A stretch of 64,000 bases of DNA from Diplonema papillatum. Lineage: Eukaryota > Euglenozoa > Diplonemea > Diplonemida > Diplonemidae. Positions within the stretch are counted from its first letter, which is position 1, and each line of letters starts with the position of its first letter. The position numbers and the translations under genes are program-made. The stretch lies in contig JAPJBO010001056.1 in assembly GCA_030068145.1 (NCBI GenBank), positions 1-64,000 on the forward strand. Direction: 5' to 3'. Under the pieces are notes generated by a model. It was not told the origin of the DNA. It did no database searches and saw only the letters and a program-made list of their open reading frames with translations. Of this stretch, positions 15,961 to 28,521 are shown piece by piece.

Positions 15961-16013
15961 AAGCGATGATGAGGAGAAGCGAAAAACGAGAGTTTCGCTT
16001 CTCCTCATCGCTT
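15961..16013. repeat. Long hairpin, 21-bp stem
   Basis: AAGCGATGATGAGGAGAAGC... pairs with ...GCTTCTCCTCATCGCTT, one arm having three extra bases; the loop is about 8 bases. The arms are rich in GA/CT. No promoter or gene next to it shows a role. Confidence 0.75.
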
Positions 16014-16854
16014 TTCCGCGATGCCCTGAACCCAACCCTGAAGGTGGTTTCGGGCGGCAAATAGGCAAAACGAACATGACCAGAGGGTCCTACTCGGGCG
16101 GTTCAGTTTCCTTGCACGTAGGCATGGGCTGAAAATATCACGCTTCGAATATAAGGGGGTGACGAGGCTCAGTGGAGAGCAGGTCCCGAAAGAACCTGAG
16201 AACAAGTCGGGTTTGAGGAAGTTTCAAACCCTCGGGACGACAGCTCCGCGCCACGTTTGCCGTTTCATTCGGACTCGTACAGACCCCTGTCGCTGCCGTG
16301 ACATCTCTTTTTTTTAGATTTGTAGATTAAAAGTCTTTTAAAAGGTCGGTATTTTGAAGTCTCTCCGGTTGATTGTTGTCGAGGTTTTTTGCGAGCACAG
16401 GAAATGCCTGCGCACACGAGCCACTGGGCCTTCGGGTCCACAGACGGCCAGCCCCAGGGGCAGAGCAGACGCCGGTTGCGCGGCATCGAGCATGAGCTTC
16501 CTCTCCTCTTCTGTTTTTCCCCCCTCCTCCCCCAACGAGTGCCAGAGCCCGTCGTCCGTCTGACTGAGAGGTGGTTGATTTCTTTCTGCAAAAGGGGTTT
16601 CCTCCACCACCTGCGGATGGTTGTTGCTTGGGTTGACTTGATTCTTTTGTTTTCTCCCCAGCGACGGTTCGGTAAGATTTCCGCGCCTTTTTATCGGGTC
16701 GGGGTTACCATTCACTTGGGTGTCCGGTTGTGGCTCCCGTACGATTTGCTTGCGTGCACAGTAGTGTTGCACGAGCCTGGCCGATCGCTTGAGCGTCCGG
16801 CCGTGATGGCTTTTTCCGCGCCAGTGAATGCGGTATTGGCGAAAGGGGGGAGAT

Positions 16855-17015
16855 TGCAAGAACGTGCTTGGAATCGATATGTGCTCAACAAACACCGCAC
16901 TGGTCCCGTCTGCGTTTCAGTCGTGAATTTGTTGCATTCGTGCGATTGTCAGGAACGCAGACAGGGCAGCGGTGTGAGTCTGGTTTGTCAGGCGGCTGTT
17001 CGTAGCTCGTCAGCC
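16855..17015 (+). repeat. Dispersed repeat, ACGTGCTTGGAAT family, copy 1
   Basis: TTGCAAGAACGTGCTTGGAA, GTGCTCAAC, CGCACTGGTCCCGTCTGCG, then GTGTGAGTCTGGTTTGTC. Other copies: 31,133-31,320, 31,634-31,790, 44,876-45,018 and 45,446-45,514. Confidence 0.7.
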
Positions 17016-19496
17016 AGGACCACCCGTGCTACCGCAGCAAAGGCGAAGGGTTTGTCTGCAGCCATGTTTCTTTTATGAATGCCGACATGTCAATGACAGA
17101 GAGAGAGAGAGAGGGAGAGAGACGAGTTAGAGTGCATGGACCACCTCTCCGGGAAGTTTCTGGGTTCTTGTAAAACTCTCGATGTTTCCGGTGCTAGCAC
17201 TAGCTCGTTTGTCTTTCATCCCCAAGTGTTCCCTTCAGTACAACAGCACTGCTACGAAAGTTGTAGTATGGTTAAAGATGAAACAGTGGTGTCGCCTGAA
17301 AAAAAGAAGGCGCTTCTTGGTCTTCCCCTTGTTAGAATGAAACTTCGCTTGGACTCCGGGGATTTAGAATCTTTTTAATGCGAAGCGGGGAATCGGTCCT
17401 GCTGGAAAAGCATACCGTTCAGAACATCCTTTCCCCGCGCATGTGGAGTGGAATCCTCCGATGTGGACAGGGTTTCGTGGACACGCTTGCCGTTCACTTG
17501 AGTGTCCGGCCGGTGACGTGAACGTCCTCAGTACACGCGGGCGCGTGAGGGGTGTTTTGGGAGCCAAGGAAGAACGCCCCAGCTAAAGCCCGAATCATGC
17601 CATCCTGCCGAGACGTCAGGGAAATAGGCCACCCGACAAAACTCCGTTCTGCGCTGCCCAGAACTCGTTGACGGGGGCGTTTGCCTTGCTGCGTATGACG
17701 GCTTTGGGTCCGCAATAAGTGCAAGGTTGCAGAAACTCTTGCGTGCTCCAATGCTCTTGTCTGCACGGGGTAGGATGCACGACACGACCACCGGTTCTGC
17801 CCCGGACGAATACGCGGGAATGAACGCAGGTCAATCAGCTAAATAGCTAAAACTGGCGATACTCGCATCCCGGGCGTAACTACCTGACACAGACTGCTCA
17901 TCGAATCGGTGGCAATCTACGCGGGGAAGGTGCCTTTTGGGCCCAGTTGGATAACGACAAGCCCGCAAGAGCTTCTGCCTTACCAGCTTGAACACAGCCC
18001 GCAGCAGCGGCACAACCAATACGTGACCCTTCCGGTGTCGCGTAGCGAAACGCAGGAAGTGCCGCTTCGGTCGGAAAATACCCGGGAGACTGCCGTGCGC
18101 TTAAAGTGGGGGAGAGAATACCCGGGAGACTGCCTTGCGCTGGGGAGAAACAATACAGGGTCTTTTTTCGTTGTGGCACGCTTGCGTGGGCTACAGCACA
18201 TTTACCTCCTTTGATATTGGAATATTGTTGTGCGATGGTGGGGAGTCATCGGCACGCTGGTGAGTACCACACCATCTTACTACTTTTGATATTTCACGAC
18301 TGGCAGCCTCCTCGAGTATTTCCTCAAAGCAGGTGCTTCCACAAAAAAGAAAAACGTGAAGTATCGTGCGAGCGTTTGACCCCCTTACAGACGGAGGAGG
18401 GGGAGGGAGGGCAGAAGGCCGTCTGGAGAAACTCGCGGGCCAAACTCAAGTGCAAGTTCACTTGGGGATCCGGGGGTTCATAGTCTCCGGGTGACCATTG
18501 TCGGAAAGGTTCCTTCAAGGCATCGTATGTTAGTGTGCGTATCGGATCTGCTGTAGTGGCAGTACGCGTGTACTTGTGCGTGTGTCTTTGTTGCCGACTA
18601 TTCGACTTATTTTCGCGCGCGCTCTTATTTCCAATGTGTCTTGCCATGTCCCTGCTTCTTACGTCTCCAAATGGGGAATCCGGGGTCTTACCCAGTAACA
18701 GCGCAGTGTTCGAGTTCTGACCTTTCGACATAAAGGTATGCCTTCCGTCCGTAAAGGCTGACGACGAGGGGTGCTCATTTCGACGGAGGCTGGAGGGGGG
18801 GGAAACAATACAACTGCAAGTGAGTCTTCTTCCTTGAACGCTTACGTGCAAGGTTAAGAGACCTGGACTTGTGTCAGGTCTCCCCTCCCGTGGCTTCCTT
18901 CGTTCGCGAGGTTTGTACTTTCAGGTCAAGCTTTTTCAGCGCTACTTCTATAGAGGCTTGGCGTATTGTTCTTGTTTCGTTTGGCCATTTACCATTTTCT
19001 TTCCAGCACTAGTTGCGTTCGACATACTTATTGCCGGTTTTTTTCTTTTTATCTCGCAAGTTGTGTTCGTGGGTATCACTACGTTTGAGCGCACGTGTCC
19101 TCGACCGTACCGATGCGGTCGATAGGTCCCTTGATTTCACCGTTCGCGCCTTTGCCGTATTTCCGGTTTGAATCATTCCATGGACCCAGCATCTGCGGAA
19201 TCGGAATAGCTGAGCAGCAGTTTTTTGACAAGCAATAGAAAAAATGAAGGCGTTTTCATGCTTCGCTTTTTTCTTGAAACGCACGACGGGGACAGCCGCG
19301 TGCACAGCCGTGTGCGCAGGTAGGCTCGTCCGCGTGAGCGCATGCAAAAGCCAACGCAGCATCAGATAGGCTCCGGTTCGAGTCAGTGAGTCGTTTGGCG
19401 AGCGTTACACGCTTCAGCACCTGTTGCAATGTTCCCCTACGGCCATCTGTTGTCTAGCAATGAACGGAAGATGCTCGCAAAAATTAGCATGGCGCT

Positions 19497-19612
19497 TCCG
19501 TTTGTTTGTGCGCACTAGCGGCTTTTCACCTGATTTGGTGAGTTGCTTTTAGTACGCTGCCAACTACTAATTTTTAGTACCAACAGTGCATTGTTAACAC
19601 AAAAAAAACTCA
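19497..19612 (+). repeat. Dispersed repeat, TTTGTGCGCACTAG family, copy 1
   Basis: Shares GTTTGTGCGCACTAG, TACGCTGCCAACT, TAGTACCAA and GCATTGTTAACACA with 24,897-25,013, and in weaker form with 53,410-53,495. Its first and last phrases resemble the 150-bp family at 13,651, so the two may be related. Confidence 0.65.
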
Positions 19613-19823
19613 CCACGATCCTGGATTGCTGTATCGCGGCTAATCTCAATGTGGCTCGTCGTTCGCATCCGTCTTCAGTGCATCCTTAAGCTCGTCGAAG
19701 CTTCCCACACACACATCGAGTCGGACAATTCATGCCATGGCACGGTACGTTGTTCGTTTTCTTCTTGATACAAAAAGAGAACAAGTACAAGAGAAATACG
19801 AGAAAACTTCTAGACCTCATTTT

Positions 19824-19985
19824 TTTTTGTTTGTGCGTGCCGGTTGATCGTTTTCCCACTTGTATTTACCCTGTGCATATTCAGGTAAGGAATTCTGATC
19901 AACCACCAAAACACGCTGCCTACGTCTTTTTAGCCTGCACAATACATTGAAGGGCAACCCACAAGATTGTTAGTACCAAAAAAAG
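19824..19985 (+). mobile_element. Dispersed repeat, TTGTGCGTGCCGG family, copy 2
   Basis: Nearly identical to 13,651-13,803, ending AAGATTGTTAGTACCAAAA and a short A tract. Confidence 0.7.
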
Positions 19986-21867
19986 GACGAACCTCGATAT
20001 GTAGCATACGTTTTCAAGCACAGATTTTTTCCTTCTCCGGGAGGGGCAGGGGGCGGGAAATGTTGGTTCTTTCTTGTTTTTCAAAAGCCACTGAAGCGAA
20101 GGTAGAGTGAGCCGCGACTTTTCCCAGGGACAACACGGCGAAAAAGGCGCGTGCGACCAAGTCGGGCGCCCTCTTTCCAGGGGGAAGAAACGGTGCGCAA
20201 TGTATCTTCTTCTTCTTCCTTCGTTTTCTTTCTGCGAAGATGCGAAGATGGTGGCGCTACAATTTTCGTTCTAACATAACGTAAGAGACCCTTCTTTATG
20301 GCGTCTCGTAGCACCGTACTTCGCAGGCTGCACGATGCAGAGAAGGCCTTCCATTCTCTGCCGCCCAGCGGCATGTATACACCGTGCCTGCGGTACGCAA
20401 CGCTGTGTGTCAGACAGCGCTTCTTTCGAGAAGACTCTCTACTATCATCCTGGAAACCCCAACGAAGGGAATTTTCTTCCCCCCCCCCCCCCTCCCCCAA
20501 CGACTTCGTTTTATCTTATTTTGTTCGATTGGCTTTTCTGATCGTTCTCCCTTCTCCAATATCGATTTGTCCGGTAGCTGGCAGGTGCGCACATCTGCTC
20601 CCTTGGCGGTACACCGGGGAGGACGCACGACAACAGACCTGCGACAGTATGCGCGAGTAATATGTGAGTTTTTAAATCAAACTGAGCCTGGACTCAAGGC
20701 AGACTAGTCTGTTTCAGTCAGACTAAAATGCGAGCAGCGCTCTGTTAGTAAAGGGGGGGGGTTGAATAACAGTTATTTGACACACGTCTGGTTGTCCAAA
20801 AACACTACCACTATTTGATCCTGCTGCTGTTCGGCTACTTTTTTTATTAATCGGCAAATCGAAAAATAACACAGTGTTAGTATTCGACCCCCCCCTTTAC
20901 CAGAGCTAGACTCAATTAAGCCCAAAGCTGAAGCGTCCGCCTTCGGACAGAAACTCAGATGCGCAAGAGCAACGAGGAGCGAGGGGGATGTTCTAAGGGA
21001 AGAACCCTGTTTTTCAGCGTGAGGGAGTTCATCTCTCAACAGTTTCGTTCTCGGTCGTAAACGCGAAGCATCGATTCTAGGACCCCAAAAAAAAATGAAA
21101 ATCCAACGAATTTCTTTCCGAAACGACTGACGAACAAAAAGACAATGCGAAAGAGCTGCTCCCTCGGCGTATATGCTGGGGAAGCCGGCACGCGATAAGA
21201 CGGGGCGGGCGGCCCCGTGCAAGTTGAGTCAGACCAAAAGAATGCCGACCATCTTCACCATCTGCCCACGTCTAGAGTAGTCGACCTACAGGCCACCAGT
21301 TTTCGCCCGTACCCTGAGTCTGATCGGAGTGCGAGTCACGACTTCACAGATCCTGGCACCCTCGGGTTGAGTGCAAGTTCGCTTGAGGATCCGGGGTTTC
21401 AAAGTCTCCGAGTGACCATTGTCGTGAAGGTTCCTTTAGGGTATAGTATGTTAGAGTGCGTATCGTATCTGCTGCAGTGGCAGTACGTGTACTTCGGCGT
21501 GTATCTTTGCCTATTGCCGACTATTCAACTTCTTTTAGCGCGCGCTCTTACTTCCTGAGTGCTTTGCCATTTCCATGGCTCTTGAGTTCACGTTCGCGAG
21601 GAAAGCGATCTCGGCCCCCCCACGTGCATACATGGTTGTGCAGGGAAGGCGCATCAACCCGGGAGGGGTCCACCATGCGAGCTTGAGGAAGACGGAAAAG
21701 AGGAAATGCCGCCTATCCCATTGCCATGGTCAGCCCGTACCCTGAGTCTGACTCTCAAGTCGGACTGCGAGTCACGGCTTCACAGATCCTGAAACCCCTC
21801 GGGTTTATGCAGGAAGGCGTATCAACCCGGGAGGGGTCCACCATGCGAGCACGAGGCGGTACGTGCG

Positions 21868-22268
21868 CACGAAAAAAGGAAGCTCCAGATTCCGTTTTTA
21901 GACGGGAGAAAAACGTGATCCCTGCGGCCCCAACCCTCAAGTCGGGACTGCGAGTCAAAGCTCGCAGAGTTAACTCCCCCTCCCTTCCCCCAACCCTCCA
22001 CCCACGGGAGTGTTGGAAGGATACGATCCACCCATAGTTGGCCGCGTACTGGAAACTGATCCTACGGGGGCGCACGAAAAAAGGAAGCACCAGATTCCGT
22101 TATTAGACGGGAAAAAACGTGTTCCCTGCGCCCAACCCTCAAGTCGGGACTGCGAGTCACAGCTTCGCAGAGATAACTCCCCCTCCCTTCCCCCGACCCC
22201 CCACCCACGGGAGTGTTGGAAGGATACGTGATACGTATCACGCATCGGATACGCTATCACGTATCACT
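21868..22268. repeat. Tandem duplication, ~203-bp unit
   Basis: Two units starting GCGCACGAAAAAAGGAAGC, each containing CAAGTCGGGACTGCGAGTCA, a C-rich tract and CCCACGGGAGTGTTGGAAGG. A third partial copy of the CCACCCATAG...GATCCTACGGGG phrase lies at 22,355-22,401. Confidence 0.8.
22227..22242. repeat. 16-bp perfect palindrome
   Basis: CGTGATACGTATCACG, followed by further GATACG and TATCACG phrases to about 22,270. It sits 250 bp beyond the 3' end of the U-box gene. Confidence 0.7.
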
Positions 22269-22493
22269 GTTTTGGCCGGTACGCTATATAATGAGAGAGT
22301 GCGTAACAACTCACCTGCCGAATGCACCGGTCCCGAAAATGGATGATGCTCAAGCGATCCACCCATAGGTGGCCGCGTACTGGAAACTGATCCTACGGGG
22401 CTTCCAGAGCCTGACACCCTCGTTCCCCCTCTTCTCAGAGGCTTCTTTTGAAAAGCGCGAGCGGCGGTTTCGTTGCGCGTTCCTCGAGAGGCT

Positions 22494-23258
22494 TCACGCG
22501 GGGGAGGACGGCGCGAACGGGTGGTGCACGACGACGACGGGGAATTCGTCGGACAGCGGCGCGGGTTCCATGTAGATGGGCTCGTTCGGGTGCTCGTCGC
22601 GGACGGCGTGCGAGCGCGGGGTGCCGCCGCAGGTGGAGGACGGCGGGGCAGACGACCGCTCGGACGACGTGTCGGAGGCCTGGTTGCGTGGGTTTTCGGC
22701 GACCCAGCCTTCGATCCGGGCGCGGAGCGCGTCGTCGGTGGTGATATCTTCGACGGTCATCGGCGCGCGGGAGAGCGGGCACGTGCTGCTGGCGAGGAGG
22801 GCGCTGACGAGGTAGCTGCGCTCGAAGACGTGGCAGCCGTCGGAGCACCGCACCGGGTCGAACATGATCTCCATCGAAATGGGACAGAAGAACTCGTCGG
22901 GGACCTCGGCTGACCCGACTCGCGCCGTGTACGGGTTGACTGGAAGCTCGGGGAACACGATCTTCGGCTTCTTCTTCGTGACCCGCCCGGCGCGGGCGCC
23001 CTCTCCGTTGGCCGCGCCTTCATCCACAGGCGGGCGCCTCGCGCACCACCTGCTGTGCACCTTGAACGCCACCAGCGGCACCGCCACGCACAGCGCGACC
23101 ACCAAGCAGATCACCGACACCTGCGTCGGGCCCGAGGCGGAAAAGCGCTTGTTCCAGTCGCCGACCTGCTTCTCCGCCTTCGGCGGCTGCTGCGCGTCGG
23201 CCCTCGCGAGAAGACTCGCGAGGCAGCAGAAAACGAGGGCGGACGCGCTAACTTGCAT
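22494..23258 (-). CDS. Membrane-anchored U-box domain protein, putative E3 ligase
   Basis: A 254-residue single-exon frame. ATG at 23,258 is chosen because it is the first ATG and begins a typical signal peptide (MQVSASALVFCCLASLLARA). A second hydrophobic segment (VSVICLVVALCVAVPLVAF) at about residues 48-66 would anchor it in a membrane. A U-box follows at roughly residues 117-190 (PDEFFCPISMEIMFDPV, then the CPLSRAPM turn and an arginine-led final helix). The U-box is a RING-like fold without zinc that recruits E2 ubiquitin enzymes, so ubiquitin ligase activity at a membrane, with the domain on the cytosolic side, is inferred. The Ser/Pro-rich C-terminal tail is not recognised. Codons are strongly GC-rich, as in the laminin-G and PurL exons. 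A further intron cannot be excluded. Dinucleotide arrays begin about 60 bp upstream of the start codon. Confidence 0.8.
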   Translation of the reverse strand: MQVSASALVFCCLASLLARADAQQPPKAEKQVGDWNKRFSASGPTQVSVICLVVALCVAVPLVAFKVHSRWCARRPPVDEGAANGEGARAGRVTKKKPKIVFPELPVNPYTARVGSAEVPDEFFCPISMEIMFDPVRCSDGCHVFERSYLVSALLASSTCPLSRAPMTVEDITTDDALRARIEGWVAENPRNQASDTSSERSSAPPSSTCGGTPRSHAVRDEHPNEPIYMEPAPLSDEFPVVVVHHPFAPSSPA

Positions 23259-23317
23259 AGGGGGGAACGAAGCGAAAAGAACGGCCTTTTTTGTCAAGCG
23301 GGTTCTTTAGTGTGTGA

Positions 23318-23418
23318 GTGGGCTTTTGTGTGTGTGTGTGTGTGTGTGTGGGCTTCTCTTTGGAGTAGTTCTTTAGTGTGTGAGTGGGCTTGTGTGTGTG
23401 TGTGTGTGTGGGCTTCTC
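23318..23418. repeat. Two short TG tracts in a 62-bp direct repeat
   Basis: GTTCTTTAGTGTGTGAGTGG, a TG tract and GGCTTCTCTTTGGAGTA occur twice in tandem, with a third head near 23,430. Confidence 0.8.
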
Positions 23419-23467
23419 TTTGGAGTAGTTCTTTAGTGTGCGAGTGAGTGTGTGTAGAGAGAGAGAG

Positions 23468-23693
<226 letters not shown>

Positions 23694-24896
23694 TCTCTTT
23701 TCGGTAGTTCTTTGGTATGCGAGTGAGTGTGTCTTCCTTTTACTTACCTCGCGTGCGTGCGCGTGCGTGTTAGTTTGAGTTGTGTTCTCTTTTCTTGTGT
23801 TTCTTTAATTAATGCGAGTGTGTGTGTGAGTGAGTGGGTATGAGTGAGTGAGCGAGTGAGTGTGTGGGTTGCTTTGTTTTTTTAGTCTTGCTTTCTTCCA
23901 CGGGTATTTACCTGGCAAGCGCATGTAGGTTGTTGTTAACTTTTATGGAGTTCGGCTTCGTTCCGCAAACGACGAGATTTGTTTTCATCAAAAAAAAAAA
24001 AAAGGACTGACGTCCTTTCCTGGGACAACAGGTGGCGCTCGCCCCAAAGCATTTTTAATTGCGCGAACATGCCGCGCGGATGCGGGGGTCGTGAACCAGT
24101 TCCCCGCTTTGAGCTGTTTTGAAAGTACGCAGGGCCTGTGTACTCTCAAAAGAACAGGACGCGTGGCGGTTGTTCGATCCCCAATCCTGTTCCTTTTTCA
24201 GGTCGGGAACTCTGAACACCCTACCACCACTCGCAAAACACGCTGGTGTCCCACGCCTGTTTACACTTTCACATAACATTTCCATTGGGCTTCCCCCGGC
24301 TTCGTCCTATCCAGGCATAGTTCACCATCTTTCGGGTCCCAACAAGTGTACTTAACCTCAAATTCCTTTCCAGTAAATCAGGATCGGGCTGTGCTGCGTC
24401 CTCAAGGATTGGCACATCTCCCATTCAGTGTGACTTGTGGGTTTGACACCCTAAGCCTCGCACACGTGTTAGACTCCTTGGTCCGTGTTTCAAGACGGGT
24501 AGTAGAAGATCGCTGTGTCTGACATGAGCCTGTGAGCGTTTAACCACGTCAGGCCAGCGGGAGCAAGGACGTTGTCCGAAAACGCCGACACGTACCCTTC
24601 GCTGACGATGCCGCGGGTCACCCCGTCAACTCATTCCTATCCTGGTCGATCCGAGCAAAAGTGAGGCAGCCAGCAAGCCGTCTCGCAATAGAAGCTTGGA
24701 CGATCCGAATAGGTCCAGACGTCTCAACCAAACCCCAGTGAAGGAGCAATGATTAAGATTTGAACGCATCCCCAACTCTAGCAAGCGTGTGTTGGGCAAC
24801 CCGCACGGTTCGTTATCCAGCGACGCACCTTGCAAGCTTGCTTGAGCGCCTTCGGCGCATCAAGTTGGAATTCTTACGTTTCTGATTGCAAGCGGG

Positions 24897-25013
24897 TTTT
24901 GTTTGTGCGCACTAGCTGCGGAACTCGCCTGCTTTGGTAAGCTTCACGTTGTACGCTGCCAACTTCTAATTTCTAGTACCAAACAATGCATTGTTAACAC
25001 ACACAAAAAAACT
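24897..25013 (+). repeat. Dispersed repeat, TTTGTGCGCACTAG family, copy 2
   Basis: Matches 19,497-19,612 at both ends and in the TACGCTGCCAACTTCTAA middle, ending in an A-rich stretch. Confidence 0.65.
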
Positions 25014-25500
25014 GGCGAACGCAGGCCCCACCGTTGGTCCCCTTTTTTTACTCCCCCCGCAGCAGGCGCTGGATCCGACCGGGGCGAGCTCTATTTCGTG
25101 TAGCAGCGGTGCTGCACTGCCGCAGGCTTGCGACGATTGGCCACCGGGCAGGGCGGACAGGCGCTGTGGCACTGTGCTGTCGTACCCGACGCAGAAGATT
25201 CGACCCAGGTAGCCTTACCGAGCTCAGCCGCCTCAGACAGGGCCACGCGGTATTCGTGTGGATCGCACTTGCTGAACGGAGTATCAGAACGAGGGAAAGC
25301 ACACGGAACATATTGGTTCTTCAAGTGGAGGGAAGGGTTGCAAAACTGTGTGTAACTGTCATTTCTTCTTTCAAGGGAGGAACGGCGGTGCGAGTAGTTG
25401 AAACTTGATATGCATTAACAATCGTAGTTGTTGTTGTAGTGGTAGGAGGAACTTCTAGTGGCGGGATGAGGGTAACATTCGGATTGGCTTTGAAGCTTGA

Positions 25501-25531
25501 CCTTAAGCCTGGCTTAAGGCCAGGCTTAAGG
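25501..25531. repeat. Hairpin with 13-bp perfect arms
   Basis: CCTTAAGCCTGGC and GCCAGGCTTAAGG around a 5-base loop TTAAG. No second copy was seen. Confidence 0.7.
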
Positions 25532-25934
25532 TAGACCGACTGCGCCGAGCTACGAACTGGACTGCTGGTGTGCGCACGTTAGTTGCTCGAACAATCACCA
25601 GCAATTGTCTGACCACTCTCCGGAGAAGTCGTCTGGGTGCCTGCGGTATTGCTTATTGCCCGAACGGCTTGCTGGCGCAAATATCTGACCAGTTGCCCGA
25701 TCTAGCTTCCGAGTCGTTACACCGAACAAAACGTAGTAAACTCTGCGACTCAATTCACTGCACACTTCAGGAAGTCGCAGCATCCGAGAGGGACAAGACA
25801 TCTGCGCTCGCTGTACAATCCGTGCTACATCAAAACGGATACGGCGTTCTTGAAACTTGATGGTCCGAACAAACGCAGTAACCCCTACAACTCTATTGAT
25901 GACTGCTCGCTGTATACACTAGGAGGCACACCCG

Positions 25935-28348
25935 CTACATGAACACGGATACAGCGTGCGGGCCACGTGCCGTTGCCGTCCGATGGCCCGCGAAGCGAAA
26001 GCGGCCGATGCTGCGGACCATCGACTCGAAGTACCGCTGGCAGAGGATGCCTGCGTAGTACTGCTCCATTGACAGCGCTGCTCGCGCGAGCTCCGCCAGC
26101 CTCGCTTGGCGCTGGAGGCGGCCGCAGGCCGCGCCACGTGCCGCGGCGCTCCTCCACGCAGCCTGGATCAGCGCCGCGGCCTGCGCCCTCCGCCCGTTGC
26201 GGAACGACAGCAGCAGCAGCGCCAGGGCCGCGACGTCGTCGCCGGTCCTCGGCGCGAAGACGGAGATCAGCTCCGGCCGCAGCTGCTGATGCCGCCGCCG
26301 GGTCAGCGCCCAGTGCAGCGCGTGCGTCACGGCAGACTCTCCCGCCGCCAGCGGAGGAGACGCCCGACGTCCGCCGCCCGTCCGCTTCGACAGGTACGCT
26401 TCGAACGACGCGACCGACTTGGTCAGCAGGTGCCGCCGCTTGGCCTCGGGCCCCGCGATCTGCACGGGCCCCGCCCACGTGACCCCCTGCCCGCCCGCAC
26501 CGAGCGACGCCCGCTGCGACGGCGGCCGCGCGCGGAGCTGGATGAGCGTGATCGAGAGGCCGCAGGCGCCCTGCAAGATGATGACTTGGTGGCTGCACCG
26601 GCGGTCGATGCTCCGGTTCGTCGCGCCCCGGCGGAGCGCGAGCAGCAGCGTCCGCCCACTCACCGGCTCCCAAAAGCGGTCCAGCACGCGCAGGCTGCCC
26701 CCGGGTCCGGGCTCTGTAAGGCACGGAGACGGTCTGTAGTCGTGCAAGCAGTCGAACACCCGCTCCCGCACGGCTCCCGTCTCGTCCTCGGCGGCTGTCA
26801 CCTCGACGAACAGCAGCTTCGCACCCCCCCCGGCGCTCCACTCACCCCCCGCCGCCGCGAACGACGACGCTCGATACCCCCCCTCGACCCCCCAGCAACC
26901 CGCGGCGGTCCCCACCCCGCTCTCCGAGCGGCGCGAGGCGCCGGGCTCCCAGGAGTTGTCGTCCTCGAGGAGGGCCTGCTGGTTCGCGATGTCGCGGAGC
27001 AGCTGGGCTTCGTCGGTGGCGGGGAGGGGGCCGAGGCGCCAGGACGAGAGCTTGAAGCTGTAGTCGCCGGCTTCGCGGAGCTTGAGCTCCGACGCGAGCC
27101 GCCGCAGCTTGAGCGCCGACGACGCCCGTCGGGCGCGCCTGTTGTTTAAAGACGGCGGCACGCGGGCCACGACGCCGTTGTGGCTGTTCCCCGTGCAGTC
27201 CAGTGCGATGGTCGCGCCGGGGCCCTCGTCGAGGCGCCAGCCGGCCCGCAGCAGGCGCAGCCGGCGGCTGCCGTGCCAGACGCGGCACGAGCGCAGGGAC
27301 CCGTGCAGGAAGTTCTTCGGCGCCCCGCGGTCGTTGAGCGCGCCGAGCGTCAGTGCGTCGGTGAAGTCTTCGAAGGCGCGTGGGAGCTCCGCGGCGCCCG
27401 TCTTCACCTCCACCGAGCGGCCGTCGTACTCGGCTCGCAGCGTCCTGGACGCCGGGTCCGCAAGCGTCCACAGCAGCCGGTGCCACTTCCCGTCGGTGCA
27501 GCACGCCAGCTCTCCAGTTGACCCGGAGCCGATGGCTGCCGTCATCACGCGCCCCTCCGCGTCTGCGAGGCGGAGCGCGATGGAGTCCCGCCGCGGCTCT
27601 CCGTGCTGGTCGACATTCGCGACGATTTCCAGCGTCTGCCGCTTGTTGTACCGGTCGGTCACCCCCAGGAGAGTCATCGGCGGCATCGCCGCGGGTTCCT
27701 TCGCCTCCGGCGCGCCGTATGCACGGCCGTCGCCCGGCTTCCCGTCTGTTCTGGCCTCCCACGCCTTCGCGTCGATCCGGTACCAGAGCTCGATCGCCAG
27801 CCCTTCACGCATGCGCGACCCGAAGTTGCCCAGCGTCCCGACGTTCACGCTGGTGTCACCCGCGAACACCAGGCATGTGTCCGGGAAGGCCGCCTCTGCC
27901 CACGCAGCGCCGGCCGGCTCGATCGTCGCGCCGCTCTGCAGGTCAACTAAGGCGCCCGGTAGCGCATCTCCCGCCGCACATCCTTGCGCCCCCCGCAGCG
28001 GCCAGTAGTACAGGACGAGGTCGCCCGCCCACACGACCAGCTCCGTCACGTGCCCGTGCAGCGGGTGCGCTGTGACCGAGCGGTCGCCCTTCGACTCGCC
28101 GGTGCCGCCGATGCACCCGGACCCGCTGCCGGCCGCGCCCCAGCCGTCGAACTTGTGCGGGCACGTGTGCAGGCCGACCCGGCTGCGCAGCGGGACGCCG
28201 TCCAATATGAAGCGCATGTTGTCTTCCTCCAGGTCGTCGAGAGTGAGCGTGACGTTGTGCCACGCGCCGTCGAAGAGGAGGTCGTTCGTGTCGACCACGA
28301 TCTCCAGCTCGTTGTACAGCTGGTCCCTCACTCTGCAGTAGGCGACGC
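25935..28348 (-). CDS. Laminin-G/ConA-like protein with IQ-like motif, terminal exon
   Basis: An 803-residue exon ending in TAG at 25,935. The acceptor is TTCTCAG at 28,349, continuing the frame of the exon at 33,439 with matching phase, so the join forms a glycine codon. The first ~60 residues complete a laminin-G/ConA-like fold begun in the upstream exon (DGAWHNVTLTLDD, RFILDGVPL). A second such domain covers roughly residues 160-380 (GLAIELWYRID, DGKWHRLLWTL, LTLGAL, HGSLRSCRVW). A long Ala/Arg-rich region follows, and an IQ-like calmodulin-binding motif (AALIQAAWRSAAARG) lies about 85 residues before the end. The folds bind carbohydrates or proteins in other systems; the ligand here is unknown. 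Third codon positions are very GC-rich. The antisense frames in this exon are shadows. Confidence 0.75.
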
Positions 28349-28521
28349 CTGAGAATGTTTGTGAGTGACGCAAGCTTGACTTGGCTGGCTGAGCCTATCT
28401 TTTTGCACAGAAATTGTTGGCCGTGCGTCGTAGCACTGATTGGCCGGGCATACTTTTAGACCGAAATGCATTTTACGGACTGAGCGCTTTGGCATGTGTT
28501 GGGTAAAACGAAACACGGCGC

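Larger units (their letters stand above)
16014..21867. other. Gene-poor repeat mosaic
   Basis: Dispersed-core repeats lie near 16,360, 18,482 and 21,403. A GTGCTTGGAATNGGTATGTGC repeat is at 16,855-17,015, and a short AG-led repeat at 17,117-17,165. Pieces of SINE-like family 2 are at about 18,170-18,350 (3' part) and 18,750-18,850 (5' part). Further dispersed repeats are at 19,497 and 19,824. An open frame of 229 codons at 16,389-17,078 overlaps a dispersed repeat and is not called. Nothing else looks genic. Confidence 0.5.

Noticed and set aside
16389-17078. 229-codon plus-strand frame
   Set aside because: Overlaps a dispersed repeat (16,855-17,015) and has no domain-like blocks.
22473-22913. 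Plus-strand frames opposite the U-box gene
   Set aside because: Arg/Gly-rich shadows of a GC-rich coding exon on the other strand.
26106-28075. Long plus-strand frames (up to 347 codons) opposite the laminin-G exon
   Set aside because: Arg/Pro/Ala-rich shadows caused by the high GC content of the real minus-strand exon.
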